Shown here piece after piece: positions 1 to 5,334 of a stretch of DNA of 7,826 nucleotides. This DNA comes from Acidimicrobiaceae bacterium (GTDB lineage Bacteria > Actinomycetota > Acidimicrobiia > Acidimicrobiales > UBA10347), in the NCBI GenBank assembly GCA_003485885.1, contig DNHM01000199.1, positions 1-7,826 of the forward strand, given 5' to 3'. Every line of letters begins with the position of its first letter. Within the stretch, counting starts at the first letter, position 1. The position numbers and the translations under genes are program-made. Below the pieces are notes generated by a model that ran no database searches, was not told where the DNA came from, and saw nothing but the letters and a program-made list of their open reading frames with translations.

Positions 1-221
1 GCCATGCCGAGCGCCACGAACTGCTCATGGGTGCGCCAGTATTCTTCGGGCAGCGGCGGAGCACCTTCACGCCCACCCCAGGGGGTCGCTCGACTTGTCG
101 GAATATGGCTGTGCTCCGGGAACCAGAGCGACTCAAAGCCGCGATTCTCGGCCTCGATAGCGACCGACATCGGATCGATTGCCTTGTCGGTAGGAAACAT
201 TGAAACGCCAAATTCGACCAT
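1..221 (-). CDS. LLM-class (F420/flavin-dependent) oxidoreductase, N-terminal part, cut by window edge
   Basis: Only the first 73 codons are in the window; the gene continues past base 1. The start is the ATG at 221-219, giving MVEFGVSMFPTDKAIDP. Residues 26-40 include the block GFESLWFPEHSHIP, followed by a PTSRATPW segment and an EEYWRTHEQFVAL helix near residues 59-71. This pattern is typical of the N-terminus of bacterial-luciferase-like (TIM-barrel) oxidoreductases of the actinobacterial F420-dependent group, where the first beta strand and the WFPEH segment line the cofactor pocket. The family transfers hydride between reduced F420 or FMN and small organic substrates; the substrate cannot be told from this part. 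The gene is divergent from the betaine--homocysteine methyltransferase gene. No SD precedes the ATG, but a TACGAT box lies 7 bases upstream, which suggests a leaderless transcript. Confidence 0.85.
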   Translation of the reverse strand, partial: MVEFGVSMFPTDKAIDPMSVAIEAENRGFESLWFPEHSHIPTSRATPWGGREGAPPLPEEYWRTHEQFVALGM

Positions 222-228
222 GGGACAG

Positions 229-234
229 ATCGTA
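229..234 (-). promoter_or_regulatory. Candidate -10 box of a leaderless promoter for the LLM oxidoreductase gene
   Basis: On the minus strand TACGAT is followed by exactly seven bases (CTGTCCC) and then the ATG. TANNNT about seven bases before a start codon, without an SD, is the usual mark of leaderless actinobacterial genes, with transcription starting at the A of the ATG. A TTGAAG sequence lies further upstream (253-248), but its 13-base spacing is too short for a normal -35. Inferred from position and sequence only. Confidence 0.45.
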
Positions 235-263
235 GATGGTTCGCGAGCTTCAAACCGAAACCT

Positions 264-273
264 CAGACGTCTG
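264..273. promoter_or_regulatory. Short perfect palindrome in the divergent intergenic region, possible operator
   Basis: CAGACGTCTG is a perfect 10-base palindrome almost exactly midway between the two divergent starts at 221 and 313. Such a position suits a regulator acting on both genes. Palindromes of this length are expected several times by chance in a window of this size, so only the position makes it notable. Confidence 0.15.
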
Positions 274-312
274 GAGCGCCCCAACGGGTCCGATATCGGG
301 CAAACTGTTCCG

Positions 313-1290
313 ATGGTCTCGCTTGCCGAACGTCTCGCCGAACACATTCCGTTGCTCGTCGATGGCGCGATGGGGACCGAGTTATTCGCTCGGGGGCTGA
401 CCGCTGGCGATCCGCCCGAAATGTGGAACCTCGACAGCCCCGACGACATCATCGACGTCCACAAGGGATACATCAAGGCTGGCTCCGACATCATTCTGAC
501 AAATTCGTTTGGTGGCACAGCGTTTCGTCTCAAGCTGCACAAGCTCCAAGACCGCGTCTTCGAGATCAACAAAGCAGCTGCGCAATGCGGCCGAGCTGCC
601 GCCGATTCATCCGACCGTCACATCGTGGTCGCTGGTTCGATGGGACCTAGCGGTGAATTGCTCGAACCAATGGGCACCATGACCCCCCAAAGCGCCGCAG
701 CTGCCTTTGCCGAACAGGCACGTGGGCTTGCTGCTGGTGGAGCCGACGTGCTGTGGATCGAAACCATGTCGAGCCTCGAAGAAGTCGAAGCAGCGGTGGT
801 GGGCGCACGTTCGGCCTGCGATTTGCCGATTGCGGCCACGATGAGCTTCGACACCGCCGGTCACACCATGATGGGCGTCTCCGGTCACGATGCCGCTGTC
901 CGGTTAGACAACCTCGGTCTAGCTGCAATCGGTGCAAATTGCGGAAACAACATCGCAGACACCGAAGCTGCTGTCTTGCAGCTCAAACAGGGCGCCCCTT
1001 CGACACCGATCATCGTCAAGGCGAATGCGGGTATTCCCGAGTTCAAGGGCGACAAACTCCACTACACCGGCAGCCCAGAAGTTATGGGTGCACACCTCAA
1101 ACGTATGGTCGACGCCGGGATCGAGATCATTGGCGGGTGCTGCGGCACGGCCACCCACCACCTTGCCTATATGCGAGGCGTGATCGATGGCGCGATCGAA
1201 CCACCAATGATCGAGGCTCCCATCTCGCATAACCCACCCCCGCCCACTGAACGAAGCGCTCCCGCTCGCCGTCGCCGGCGCCGGTCCTAA
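313..1290 (+). CDS. bmt: Betaine--homocysteine S-methyltransferase (Bmt, MetH-type homocysteine methyltransferase domain)
   Basis: A 325-residue cytosolic TIM-barrel protein predicted to move a methyl group from glycine betaine or a related donor to homocysteine, forming methionine. Seen: VDGAMGTELFARGL near residues 16-29, the LTNSFGG block at 62-68, GSMGPSGELLEPMG at 108-121, TMSFDTAGHTMMG at 176-188, GANCGNN at 207-213 and IIGGCCGT at 272-279. Cys210, Cys276 and Cys277 are the expected zinc ligands that activate homocysteine. Length and motifs match the Bmt proteins of Rhodobacter-type bacteria, and there is no B12 domain as in full MetH. The reading frame is open back to base 4, but residues before ATG 313 have no family likeness and that DNA encodes the start of the opposite-strand gene, so 313 is chosen; no clear SD is visible. 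The C-terminus carries a Pro-rich stretch and ends in ARRRRRRS, beyond the barrel. The next gene follows after 9 bases, so the two are probably co-transcribed. Other methyl donors (S-methylmethionine, dimethylsulfoniopropionate) cannot be excluded. Confidence 0.85.
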   Translation: MVSLAERLAEHIPLLVDGAMGTELFARGLTAGDPPEMWNLDSPDDIIDVHKGYIKAGSDIILTNSFGGTAFRLKLHKLQDRVFEINKAAAQCGRAAADSSDRHIVVAGSMGPSGELLEPMGTMTPQSAAAAFAEQARGLAAGGADVLWIETMSSLEEVEAAVVGARSACDLPIAATMSFDTAGHTMMGVSGHDAAVRLDNLGLAAIGANCGNNIADTEAAVLQLKQGAPSTPIIVKANAGIPEFKGDKLHYTGSPEVMGAHLKRMVDAGIEIIGGCCGTATHHLAYMRGVIDGAIEPPMIEAPISHNPPPPTERSAPARRRRRRS

Positions 1291-1299
1291 GAATCTCCG

Positions 1300-2436
1300 A
1301 TGCAAAGTCTTGGTCACATTGTTGTTATCGGCGGAGGCATCGCGGGGGCTAGCTCGGCGTATTACCTCGCCGCATCTGGCCGGTTCGACCGAGTATCGCT
1401 GCTCGAAGCCGAGGCACAACTCGCTCACCACACCACCGGGCGCTCGGCCGCACTCCTTATTGAGAACTACGGCGCCGGACCAGTTCGGCCGCTAACCACC
1501 GCAAGCCTCGACTTCTTCCACTCGCCTCCTGCCGATCTTGTCGATCACCCGGTGATTGAACCGCGCGGCATCATGACCATCGCCACCAGAACCGCCGACT
1601 ACGACCTGCTCGACGAGCAGCTCGCCGACGGAGCGCACATTGCCAACCCAGTCGTTGAACTGCCGCTAGATCAGGCGGCCGAGATCTCGCCCCACATCGT
1701 CTTTGGTCCTGAGCACCGAGTGATGTGGGAACACTGCGCCCACAGCATCGACGTAGCCGGGGTACACCAGGCCTATGTGCGGGGCCTGAAACGAGCGGGT
1801 GGTGAAATTCACACGTCTCGTCGCGTCGATGCTGCCCGGCCCTCACACCACGGCTGGCTCGTCGAAACAACTACCGGAGACCTGCAGGCCGACATCGTCG
1901 TCAACGCCGCCGGAGCGTGGGGCGACGTCGTTGCTGTTGCGGCCGGCATTGCTCCGGTGGGGCTACAACCGCTCAAACGGACAGCCTTCATGGTGGCGAG
2001 CCCGTTCGCCGAGTCAGCGAGTTTTCCGTTTGTCGCCGATGTCCAGCACGCGTGGTACCTGGGGCCCGATGGTTCCCAGTTCCTGTGCAGCCCAGCCGAC
2101 GAAACACCAAGTGAGCCATGCGATGCCCGAGCCGACGAAGTCGATATCGCGAGAACGATCGACAACCTGAACGTGCACACCCGACTTGGCATCCGGTCGG
2201 TGTCATCTCACTGGGCGGGCCTACGTACGTTCGCGCCCGATCGGGCCATGGTGATTGGTCCTGATCCTGATCAGCCCAACTTCATCTGGTGTGTCGGGCA
2301 GGGCGGCACAGGTATCCAGACTTCACCAGGTGCTGGCCGGCTTGTCGCTGATCTAACAACCACCGGCACACCGAGCGCACACTTTGCCGAAACTGGCCTC
2401 GACGCGTCCGCCCTGGCGCCAGGGCGACTCCGTTAG
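1300..2436 (+). CDS. FAD-dependent DAO-family oxidoreductase, D-arginine dehydrogenase (DauA)-like
   Basis: A 378-residue flavoprotein predicted to oxidise an amine or D-amino acid to an imine. Seen: an FAD-binding Rossmann motif, VVIGGGIAGASSAYYLA at 8-24, with the ribose-binding acid at Glu36 (LLEAEAQ); HTTGRSAA at 44-51; VNAAGAW at 201-207; WAGLRTFAPDRAMVIGPD at 305-322; and GQGGTGIQTSPGAG near 333-346. Compared by eye with Pseudomonas DauA from memory, the whole protein aligns nearly without gaps, down to the GLDxxxLxPxRL tail. The substrate-carboxylate arginines (Arg227, Arg309) and two active-site tyrosines (Tyr57, Tyr253) appear kept, but the positions of DauA His48 and Glu87 appear to be Leu52 and Ile91, so arginine is unlikely to be the substrate. 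No covalent-flavin cysteine like that of monomeric sarcosine oxidase is evident. It lies 9 bases after bmt and has no separate SD, consistent with one operon. Alternatives are an N-methylglycine oxidase or a dehydrogenase of a non-basic D-amino acid. Confidence 0.85.
   Translation: MQSLGHIVVIGGGIAGASSAYYLAASGRFDRVSLLEAEAQLAHHTTGRSAALLIENYGAGPVRPLTTASLDFFHSPPADLVDHPVIEPRGIMTIATRTADYDLLDEQLADGAHIANPVVELPLDQAAEISPHIVFGPEHRVMWEHCAHSIDVAGVHQAYVRGLKRAGGEIHTSRRVDAARPSHHGWLVETTTGDLQADIVVNAAGAWGDVVAVAAGIAPVGLQPLKRTAFMVASPFAESASFPFVADVQHAWYLGPDGSQFLCSPADETPSEPCDARADEVDIARTIDNLNVHTRLGIRSVSSHWAGLRTFAPDRAMVIGPDPDQPNFIWCVGQGGTGIQTSPGAGRLVADLTTTGTPSAHFAETGLDASALAPGRLR
2409..2426. repeat. Perfect 18-base palindrome at the end of the FAD enzyme gene, possible hairpin
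   Basis: CGCCCTGGCGCCAGGGCG is self-complementary and can fold as a 7-bp GC stem with a 4-base loop. It lies in the last codons of the FAD enzyme gene, 7 bases before its stop, just where convergent transcription from the minus strand would end. No T-run follows on either strand, so it is not a classical intrinsic terminator; it may slow polymerase or protect the mRNA end. It could also simply reflect codon choice for an ALAPGRL tail. Confidence 0.3.
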
Positions 2437-2445
2437 GAGCGTCGT

Positions 2446-2728
2446 TCATTCGGTAGTACAGACCGTGGGTAACTCGTTTGCGCCCAAGGCATCGGCGACC
2501 GTCATCACCTCGCGAACGTCGGTCGGCGACAACTTGTAACCGAGCACGAAGGTGCCCGGCGAGAACCGATTGCGATAACCCACATCTCGAAGACGTCGGC
2601 GTCCGTTGGGTCACGATTTCTTGAGTGCTAGCCGTCGGTAGCGCTGTGCCCACGATGGCCGCAAGGAGCACGACCACCGCCACGACATCTCAAACAGAGG
2701 CGGAGTCGCGGCGAGCCATGCAGTTCAT
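2446..2728 (-). pseudogene. Decayed small gene, probably for a secreted or membrane-anchored protein (unidentified)
   Basis: The stretch between the FAD enzyme and the short-chain dehydrogenase holds no intact gene, but reads like a broken one on the minus strand. A GGAG SD (plus bases 2736-2739) lies seven bases before ATG 2728-2726, which reads MNCMARRDSASV and then meets an in-frame TGA at 2692-2690. The same frame continues at once with a hydrophobic segment, VVAVVVLLAAIVGTALPTAS, like a signal peptide or membrane anchor. Around 2585 the coding look moves to the next frame, which reads GYRNRFSPGTFVLGYKLSP followed by TDVREVMTVADALGANELPT and ends at TGA 2448-2446, with GC-rich third positions and a natural amino-acid mix. 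I do not recognise the family. Read as one gene, it would have one nonsense change and one frameshift. An intact alternative is two short ORFs: GTG 2683, or GTG 2583 to 2446 (45 residues). It lies 47 bases downstream of the dehydrogenase stop, so the two may share a transcript. Confidence 0.35.
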
Positions 2729-2775
2729 CGGCACGCTCCACCAACAACTGAGTAGCGATACAACGGTGTTATTTC

Positions 2776-3540
2776 CTAGATGTGTCCATAGGCAATCCAT
2801 CCCCCATCGACGGCGATGGTCTCGCCGGTGATGTACGACGCCTCGTCCGAAGCGAGCCACGACACACACGACGCGATGTGTGCGGGGGTGCCGAGGTCAC
2901 CATTTGGAATGCGACCGGTGAGGCGAGACTCGTCGAGCGTGCCATCATCGATCAGGTCCTGCACCATGTCGGTACGGATGTAACCAGGAGCGACTGTATT
3001 TACCCGAATCTTGTGGCGCGCCAGATCAACGGCCATGACCTTGGTCATATGGTGAACCGCTGATTTTGTCCCGCAATAACCGACGCGGTTCGGAAATCCG
3101 TTGATCCCAGCAATCGATCCAAGCTGCACGATCGACCCATGGGTCTGCGAAGCAATCATTCGCTGCGCTGCGAGCTGTGAGCCGTGAAAGACCCCCATGA
3201 GGTTGACGTCGACCATCTGCCGGAAGTCAGCCGGGTCAAGTTCCTCGAACGGCGCCACGTGGGCAATACCGGCATTGTTAACCATCAAACTGATAGGCCC
3301 GAGATCGGCCTCGACCTTTTCCAGAGCCGCAGACAACTGTTCGCGGTCTTCCACGTGTGCGCCCAACGCCACCGTTTGCACATCGTGTATGGATGCACAT
3401 GACGCAGCCGTTCCTGCAGCGCTCTCGGCACTCGTGGCCAAACATCCCACCGCATAACCTTGGGACGCGAGTCGATCAGCGATCGCCGCCCCGAGGCCTC
3501 GGCTTGCGCCAGTTACCACGGCCACACCTGTTGAACTCAT
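2776..3540 (-). CDS. Short-chain dehydrogenase/reductase, classical SDR (FabG-like)
   Basis: A 254-residue NAD(P)-dependent oxidoreductase with a single Rossmann fold, the usual length for classical SDRs. Seen: the cofactor motif TGASRGLG at 10-17, NNAG at 88-91, a structural Asn in DVNLMG (Asn113), catalytic Ser142, Tyr155 and Lys159 (YCGTK), and VAPGYIRTDM at 183-192. No acidic residue follows the second beta strand (CLATSAES), which favours NADP(H), although this is weak evidence. The family reduces 3-oxoacyl thioesters, ketones or sugars, or oxidises alcohols; the substrate is not predictable here. The frame is open upstream to base 3816, but the strong AGGAGG SD and the family-typical N-terminus fix the start at ATG 3540; the extra codons would run into the divergent AAA gene. 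The stop is TAG at 2778-2776. It appears to be transcribed alone or with the decayed gene downstream. Confidence 0.9.
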   Translation of the reverse strand: MSSTGVAVVTGASRGLGAAIADRLASQGYAVGCLATSAESAAGTAASCASIHDVQTVALGAHVEDREQLSAALEKVEADLGPISLMVNNAGIAHVAPFEELDPADFRQMVDVNLMGVFHGSQLAAQRMIASQTHGSIVQLGSIAGINGFPNRVGYCGTKSAVHHMTKVMAVDLARHKIRVNTVAPGYIRTDMVQDLIDDGTLDESRLTGRIPNGDLGTPAHIASCVSWLASDEASYITGETIAVDGGWIAYGHI

Positions 3541-3546
3541 TCGATT

Positions 3547-3552
3547 CCTCCT
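3547..3552 (-). promoter_or_regulatory. Shine-Dalgarno site that fixes the start of the SDR gene
   Basis: AGGAGG on the minus strand, six bases upstream of ATG 3540-3538. It is the strongest SD in the window and shows that the longer open frame reaching 3816 is not used. Further upstream on the same strand, TTGCCG and TAGCTT spaced by 16 bases could be the -35 and -10 boxes, which would make this a leadered gene, unlike several of its neighbours. Confidence 0.75.
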
Positions 3553-3602
3553 GTTGCTTGTGTAGAAGCTAGGTCGTAAGCGTCGGTCGGCAACAGTCTC
3601 GA

Positions 3603-3608
3603 TACGGT
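3603..3608 (+). promoter_or_regulatory. Candidate -10 box of a leaderless promoter for the AAA+ ATPase gene
   Basis: TACGGT ends eight bases before GTG 3617, and no SD is visible before either possible start (TTG 3608 or GTG 3617). The spacing suits transcription starting at or next to the GTG. If the box is real, TTG 3608 overlaps it and cannot be the start. No convincing -35 is seen. Confidence 0.3.
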
Positions 3609-3616
3609 TGTCCGCT

Positions 3617-4573
3617 GTGGGTCCACGAGAACGCCTCCGGAAAGCTGCTATCGACGGTGGCAAACTCGCGCGCGATGCCGCCGAGCGACTCGGCGTCGAG
3701 AAACGCCTCGCCCCTCTGCTGCCAGCGCCCCCGAAACCACCCCGGCCGCTGGCGACCATCAAGGATGAGCTGCACTCACTTATTGGGCTCACAGACGTCA
3801 AACGGCAGGTCGACACCCACCTTGCCTTCCTCGAAGTCCAGAAGGAACGTCAAGCACAGGGGTTCGACAACATCACGTTGACTCACCATCTGGTGTTCCT
3901 GGGAAATCCGGGAACCGGTAAAACAACCGTGGCTCGACTCCTCGCCGAGTTCTATGGGGCTATGGGTCTGCTCCAGGTCGGCCACCTGGTCGAGGTCGAC
4001 CGAGCCGGACTCGTAGGCCAATACGTCGGTCACACCGCCACCAAAACCAGTCGGGCCGTGCGTAAGGCACTCGGCGGGGTGCTATTTATCGACGAGGCAT
4101 ATGCTCTCACGCCGATGGGTCCTCGCACCGGCGACTTCGGCAGCGAAGCAATCGAGACGCTCGTCAAACGCATGGAAGACCACCGCGACAATCTGGTAGT
4201 CATCGCCGCTGGATATCCAAAACTCATGGAACATTTCTTGGAGTCCAACCCCGGGTTGCGATCACGGTTCGCGCGCGAAATCACTTTTCCCGACTACAGC
4301 GCGCCTGAGCTTGTGGCCATCGCCAACAAGATGGTCACCGATGCTCATTACCGGCTCGCACCGGGAGCGACCGAGCAACTCGTCACCGAGTTTCAGACGG
4401 CTCTGCGCACCGAGAGCTTTGGCAACGCGCGGTTTGCTCGCCGACTCTTCGAGGCTGCAGTATCCCATCAGGCGGTGCGGCTCTCTTCTGGTACGCGGCC
4501 GTTGAGCCATGATGACGTCAATCTGTTGACCCCAGAGGACTTCGCCGCTGGGTCAGCTTCGATCAGCCGCTAA
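3617..4573 (+). CDS. AAA+ ATPase of the CbxX/CfqX (SpoVK/CbbX-like) family
   Basis: A 318-residue protein with one AAA+ module, expected to act as a hexameric ATP-driven remodelling machine in the cytosol. Seen (numbered from GTG 3617): a basic, Pro-rich N-terminal stretch to about residue 47 (PAPPKPPRP), Walker A GNPGTGKT at 96-103, a pore-loop region [15 protein letters not shown] at about 130-144, Walker [11 protein letters not shown] at 155-164, a strand VVIAAGY in the sensor-1 position, an arginine-finger region NPGLRSRF at 211-218, and a sensor-2-like GNARFARR at 269-276. In this family the domain resembles CbbX (Rubisco activase), SpoVK and the C-terminal half of EccA from type VII secretion. 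No Rubisco or secretion gene is nearby and the EccA TPR half is missing, so neither role is supported. TTG 3608 would add three residues. The gene is divergent from the SDR and convergent with the hydrolase, so it is probably transcribed alone. The client is unknown. Confidence 0.88.
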   Translation: MGPRERLRKAAIDGGKLARDAAERLGVEKRLAPLLPAPPKPPRPLATIKDELHSLIGLTDVKRQVDTHLAFLEVQKERQAQGFDNITLTHHLVFLGNPGTGKTTVARLLAEFYGAMGLLQVGHLVEVDRAGLVGQYVGHTATKTSRAVRKALGGVLFIDEAYALTPMGPRTGDFGSEAIETLVKRMEDHRDNLVVIAAGYPKLMEHFLESNPGLRSRFAREITFPDYSAPELVAIANKMVTDAHYRLAPGATEQLVTEFQTALRTESFGNARFARRLFEAAVSHQAVRLSSGTRPLSHDDVNLLTPEDFAAGSASISR

Positions 4574-4600
4574 CACACTGCCACGCACGCACCGGCAGCA

Positions 4601-5266
4601 TTAGCCAAAACTTGCTCTCAGCGCTGCCGCAACACCAGGCGCTCCCTTGACATGCACCATGTGTCCGGCATCGGGGACCACCGTGCGACCGGAGACATTG
4701 AGGTACTTCTCGAAGACGTCGGCCGACGCCATGAAACGTTTGTCTCGTTCGCCCACGATCACGGTAGCTGGCACCTGAATTTCAGACATCCGATCCATCA
4801 CCATGGCGTCGACATGCATGGAGATCACTTCCATCCCCTCGGGTAAGTCGCGTTCTGCTGCCAATGTCCGCACAGAATCGTTCCACTGCTCGCGTGAGTC
4901 CGGGTTCCGGAAGCCAGGTCCCGCACCCACCAGGCCCAGTCCGGTGACCCGATGAGGATCTTCGATCGCCATCGCCAACGACAAATAGCCACCAAGGGAA
5001 TGGCCAACCATGACAACGGGACCGCACTCGGTTTCGTCCATGACCGCACGAAGGTCTCCCAGCACGAGATCGCGGCCGTAGGTTCCTGCTCCGTTACCTG
5101 GGCTGCGGCCGTGTCCTGGCAGGTCGACAGCGATGCACCGAAAGTCTGTCTCCAGCTCGTCGATCACCGCCGTCCACACTGACGCATCATTCAGGAATCC
5201 ATGGACGAAGAAGAGCGCTGGCCCCTCTCCACGATCGTCATACGGCAGAACAGGTCGAGTCGTCAC
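4601..5266 (-). CDS. Alpha/beta-fold hydrolase
   Basis: A 221-residue soluble hydrolase with the full catalytic set. Seen (numbered from GTG 5266): FFVHGF at 19-24 for the oxyanion hole, DLPGHGRS at 48-55, the nucleophile elbow GHSLGG with Ser90, an acid at Asp175 (VGERDK) and His202 in DAGHMVH. The spacing is typical of small esterases, lactonases and C-C bond hydrolases of this fold, with a short cap of about 50 residues between Ser90 and Asp175; the substrate cannot be assigned. An earlier in-frame GTG at 5296 would give 231 residues, but the ten extra residues (basic, YYRRR) are unlike the family. GTG 5266 also has a TACCGT box six bases upstream, so I prefer it. The gene is divergent from the E1 alpha gene and ends 27 bases from the AAA gene's stop. 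That convergent gap holds only a weak 5-bp stem (CTGCC/GGCAG) and no terminator. Confidence 0.88.
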   Translation of the reverse strand: MTTRPVLPYDDRGEGPALFFVHGFLNDASVWTAVIDELETDFRCIAVDLPGHGRSPGNGAGTYGRDLVLGDLRAVMDETECGPVVMVGHSLGGYLSLAMAIEDPHRVTGLGLVGAGPGFRNPDSREQWNDSVRTLAAERDLPEGMEVISMHVDAMVMDRMSEIQVPATVIVGERDKRFMASADVFEKYLNVSGRTVVPDAGHMVHVKGAPGVAAALRASFG

Positions 5267-5272
5267 CCGACG

Positions 5273-5278
5273 ACGGTA
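5273..5278 (-). promoter_or_regulatory. Candidate -10 box of a leaderless promoter for the alpha/beta hydrolase gene
   Basis: TACCGT on the minus strand is followed by six bases and then GTG 5266, with no SD. The spacing is the same as for the divergent E1 alpha gene. If translation really begins at GTG 5296 this box lies inside the gene and is meaningless. Confidence 0.3.
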
Positions 5279-5322
5279 GTAGCTACAGCCATCCACACCC
5301 TAAGCAATCAACGCGATCGCAC

Positions 5323-5328
5323 TAGGAT
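5323..5328 (+). promoter_or_regulatory. Candidate -10 box of a leaderless promoter for the 2-oxo acid dehydrogenase operon
   Basis: TAGGAT is followed by CAGCCC and then GTG 5335. There is no SD, which supports a leaderless mRNA starting at the GTG. No clear -35 is seen at the usual distance. It would drive E1 alpha and, through the overlapping genes, E1 beta and E2. Confidence 0.45.
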
Positions 5329-5334
5329 CAGCCC

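Noticed and set aside
4..312. N-terminal extension of the methyltransferase by 103 residues, from ATG 4
   Set aside because: The residues have no family likeness, and the same DNA on the other strand encodes a recognisable LLM oxidoreductase start, so the open frame is a shadow.
919..1431. Long open frame antisense to the methyltransferase (170 codons)
   Set aside because: It lies fully opposite a conserved gene and extends into the next one, shows no recognisable domain, and is typical of GC-rich antisense shadows.
1300..2436. Monomeric sarcosine oxidase with covalent FAD
   Set aside because: The overall sequence follows DauA, and the only cysteine near the C-terminal motif (Cys331, in FIWCVGQGG) does not align with the flavin-linking cysteine of sarcosine oxidase.
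2282..2683. Intact 133-codon minus-strand gene from GTG 2683
   Set aside because: After the hydrophobic start the frame turns Arg-rich and runs 150 bases into the convergent FAD gene, while the neighbouring frame looks coding. A frameshifted remnant is more likely.
3541..3816. N-terminal extension of the short-chain dehydrogenase to base 3816
   Set aside because: It would overlap the divergent AAA gene by 200 bases, ignores the strong AGGAGG before ATG 3540, and adds 92 residues unlike any SDR.
3617..4573. EccA (type VII secretion) or CbbX (Rubisco activase) identity for the AAA protein
   Set aside because: There is only one AAA domain without the EccA TPR half, and no esx, ecc, cbbL or cbbS gene is in the window. 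Only family membership is supported.
4574..4600. Terminator between the convergent AAA and hydrolase genes
   Set aside because: Only a 5-bp stem with an 11-base loop is possible, and no T-run follows.
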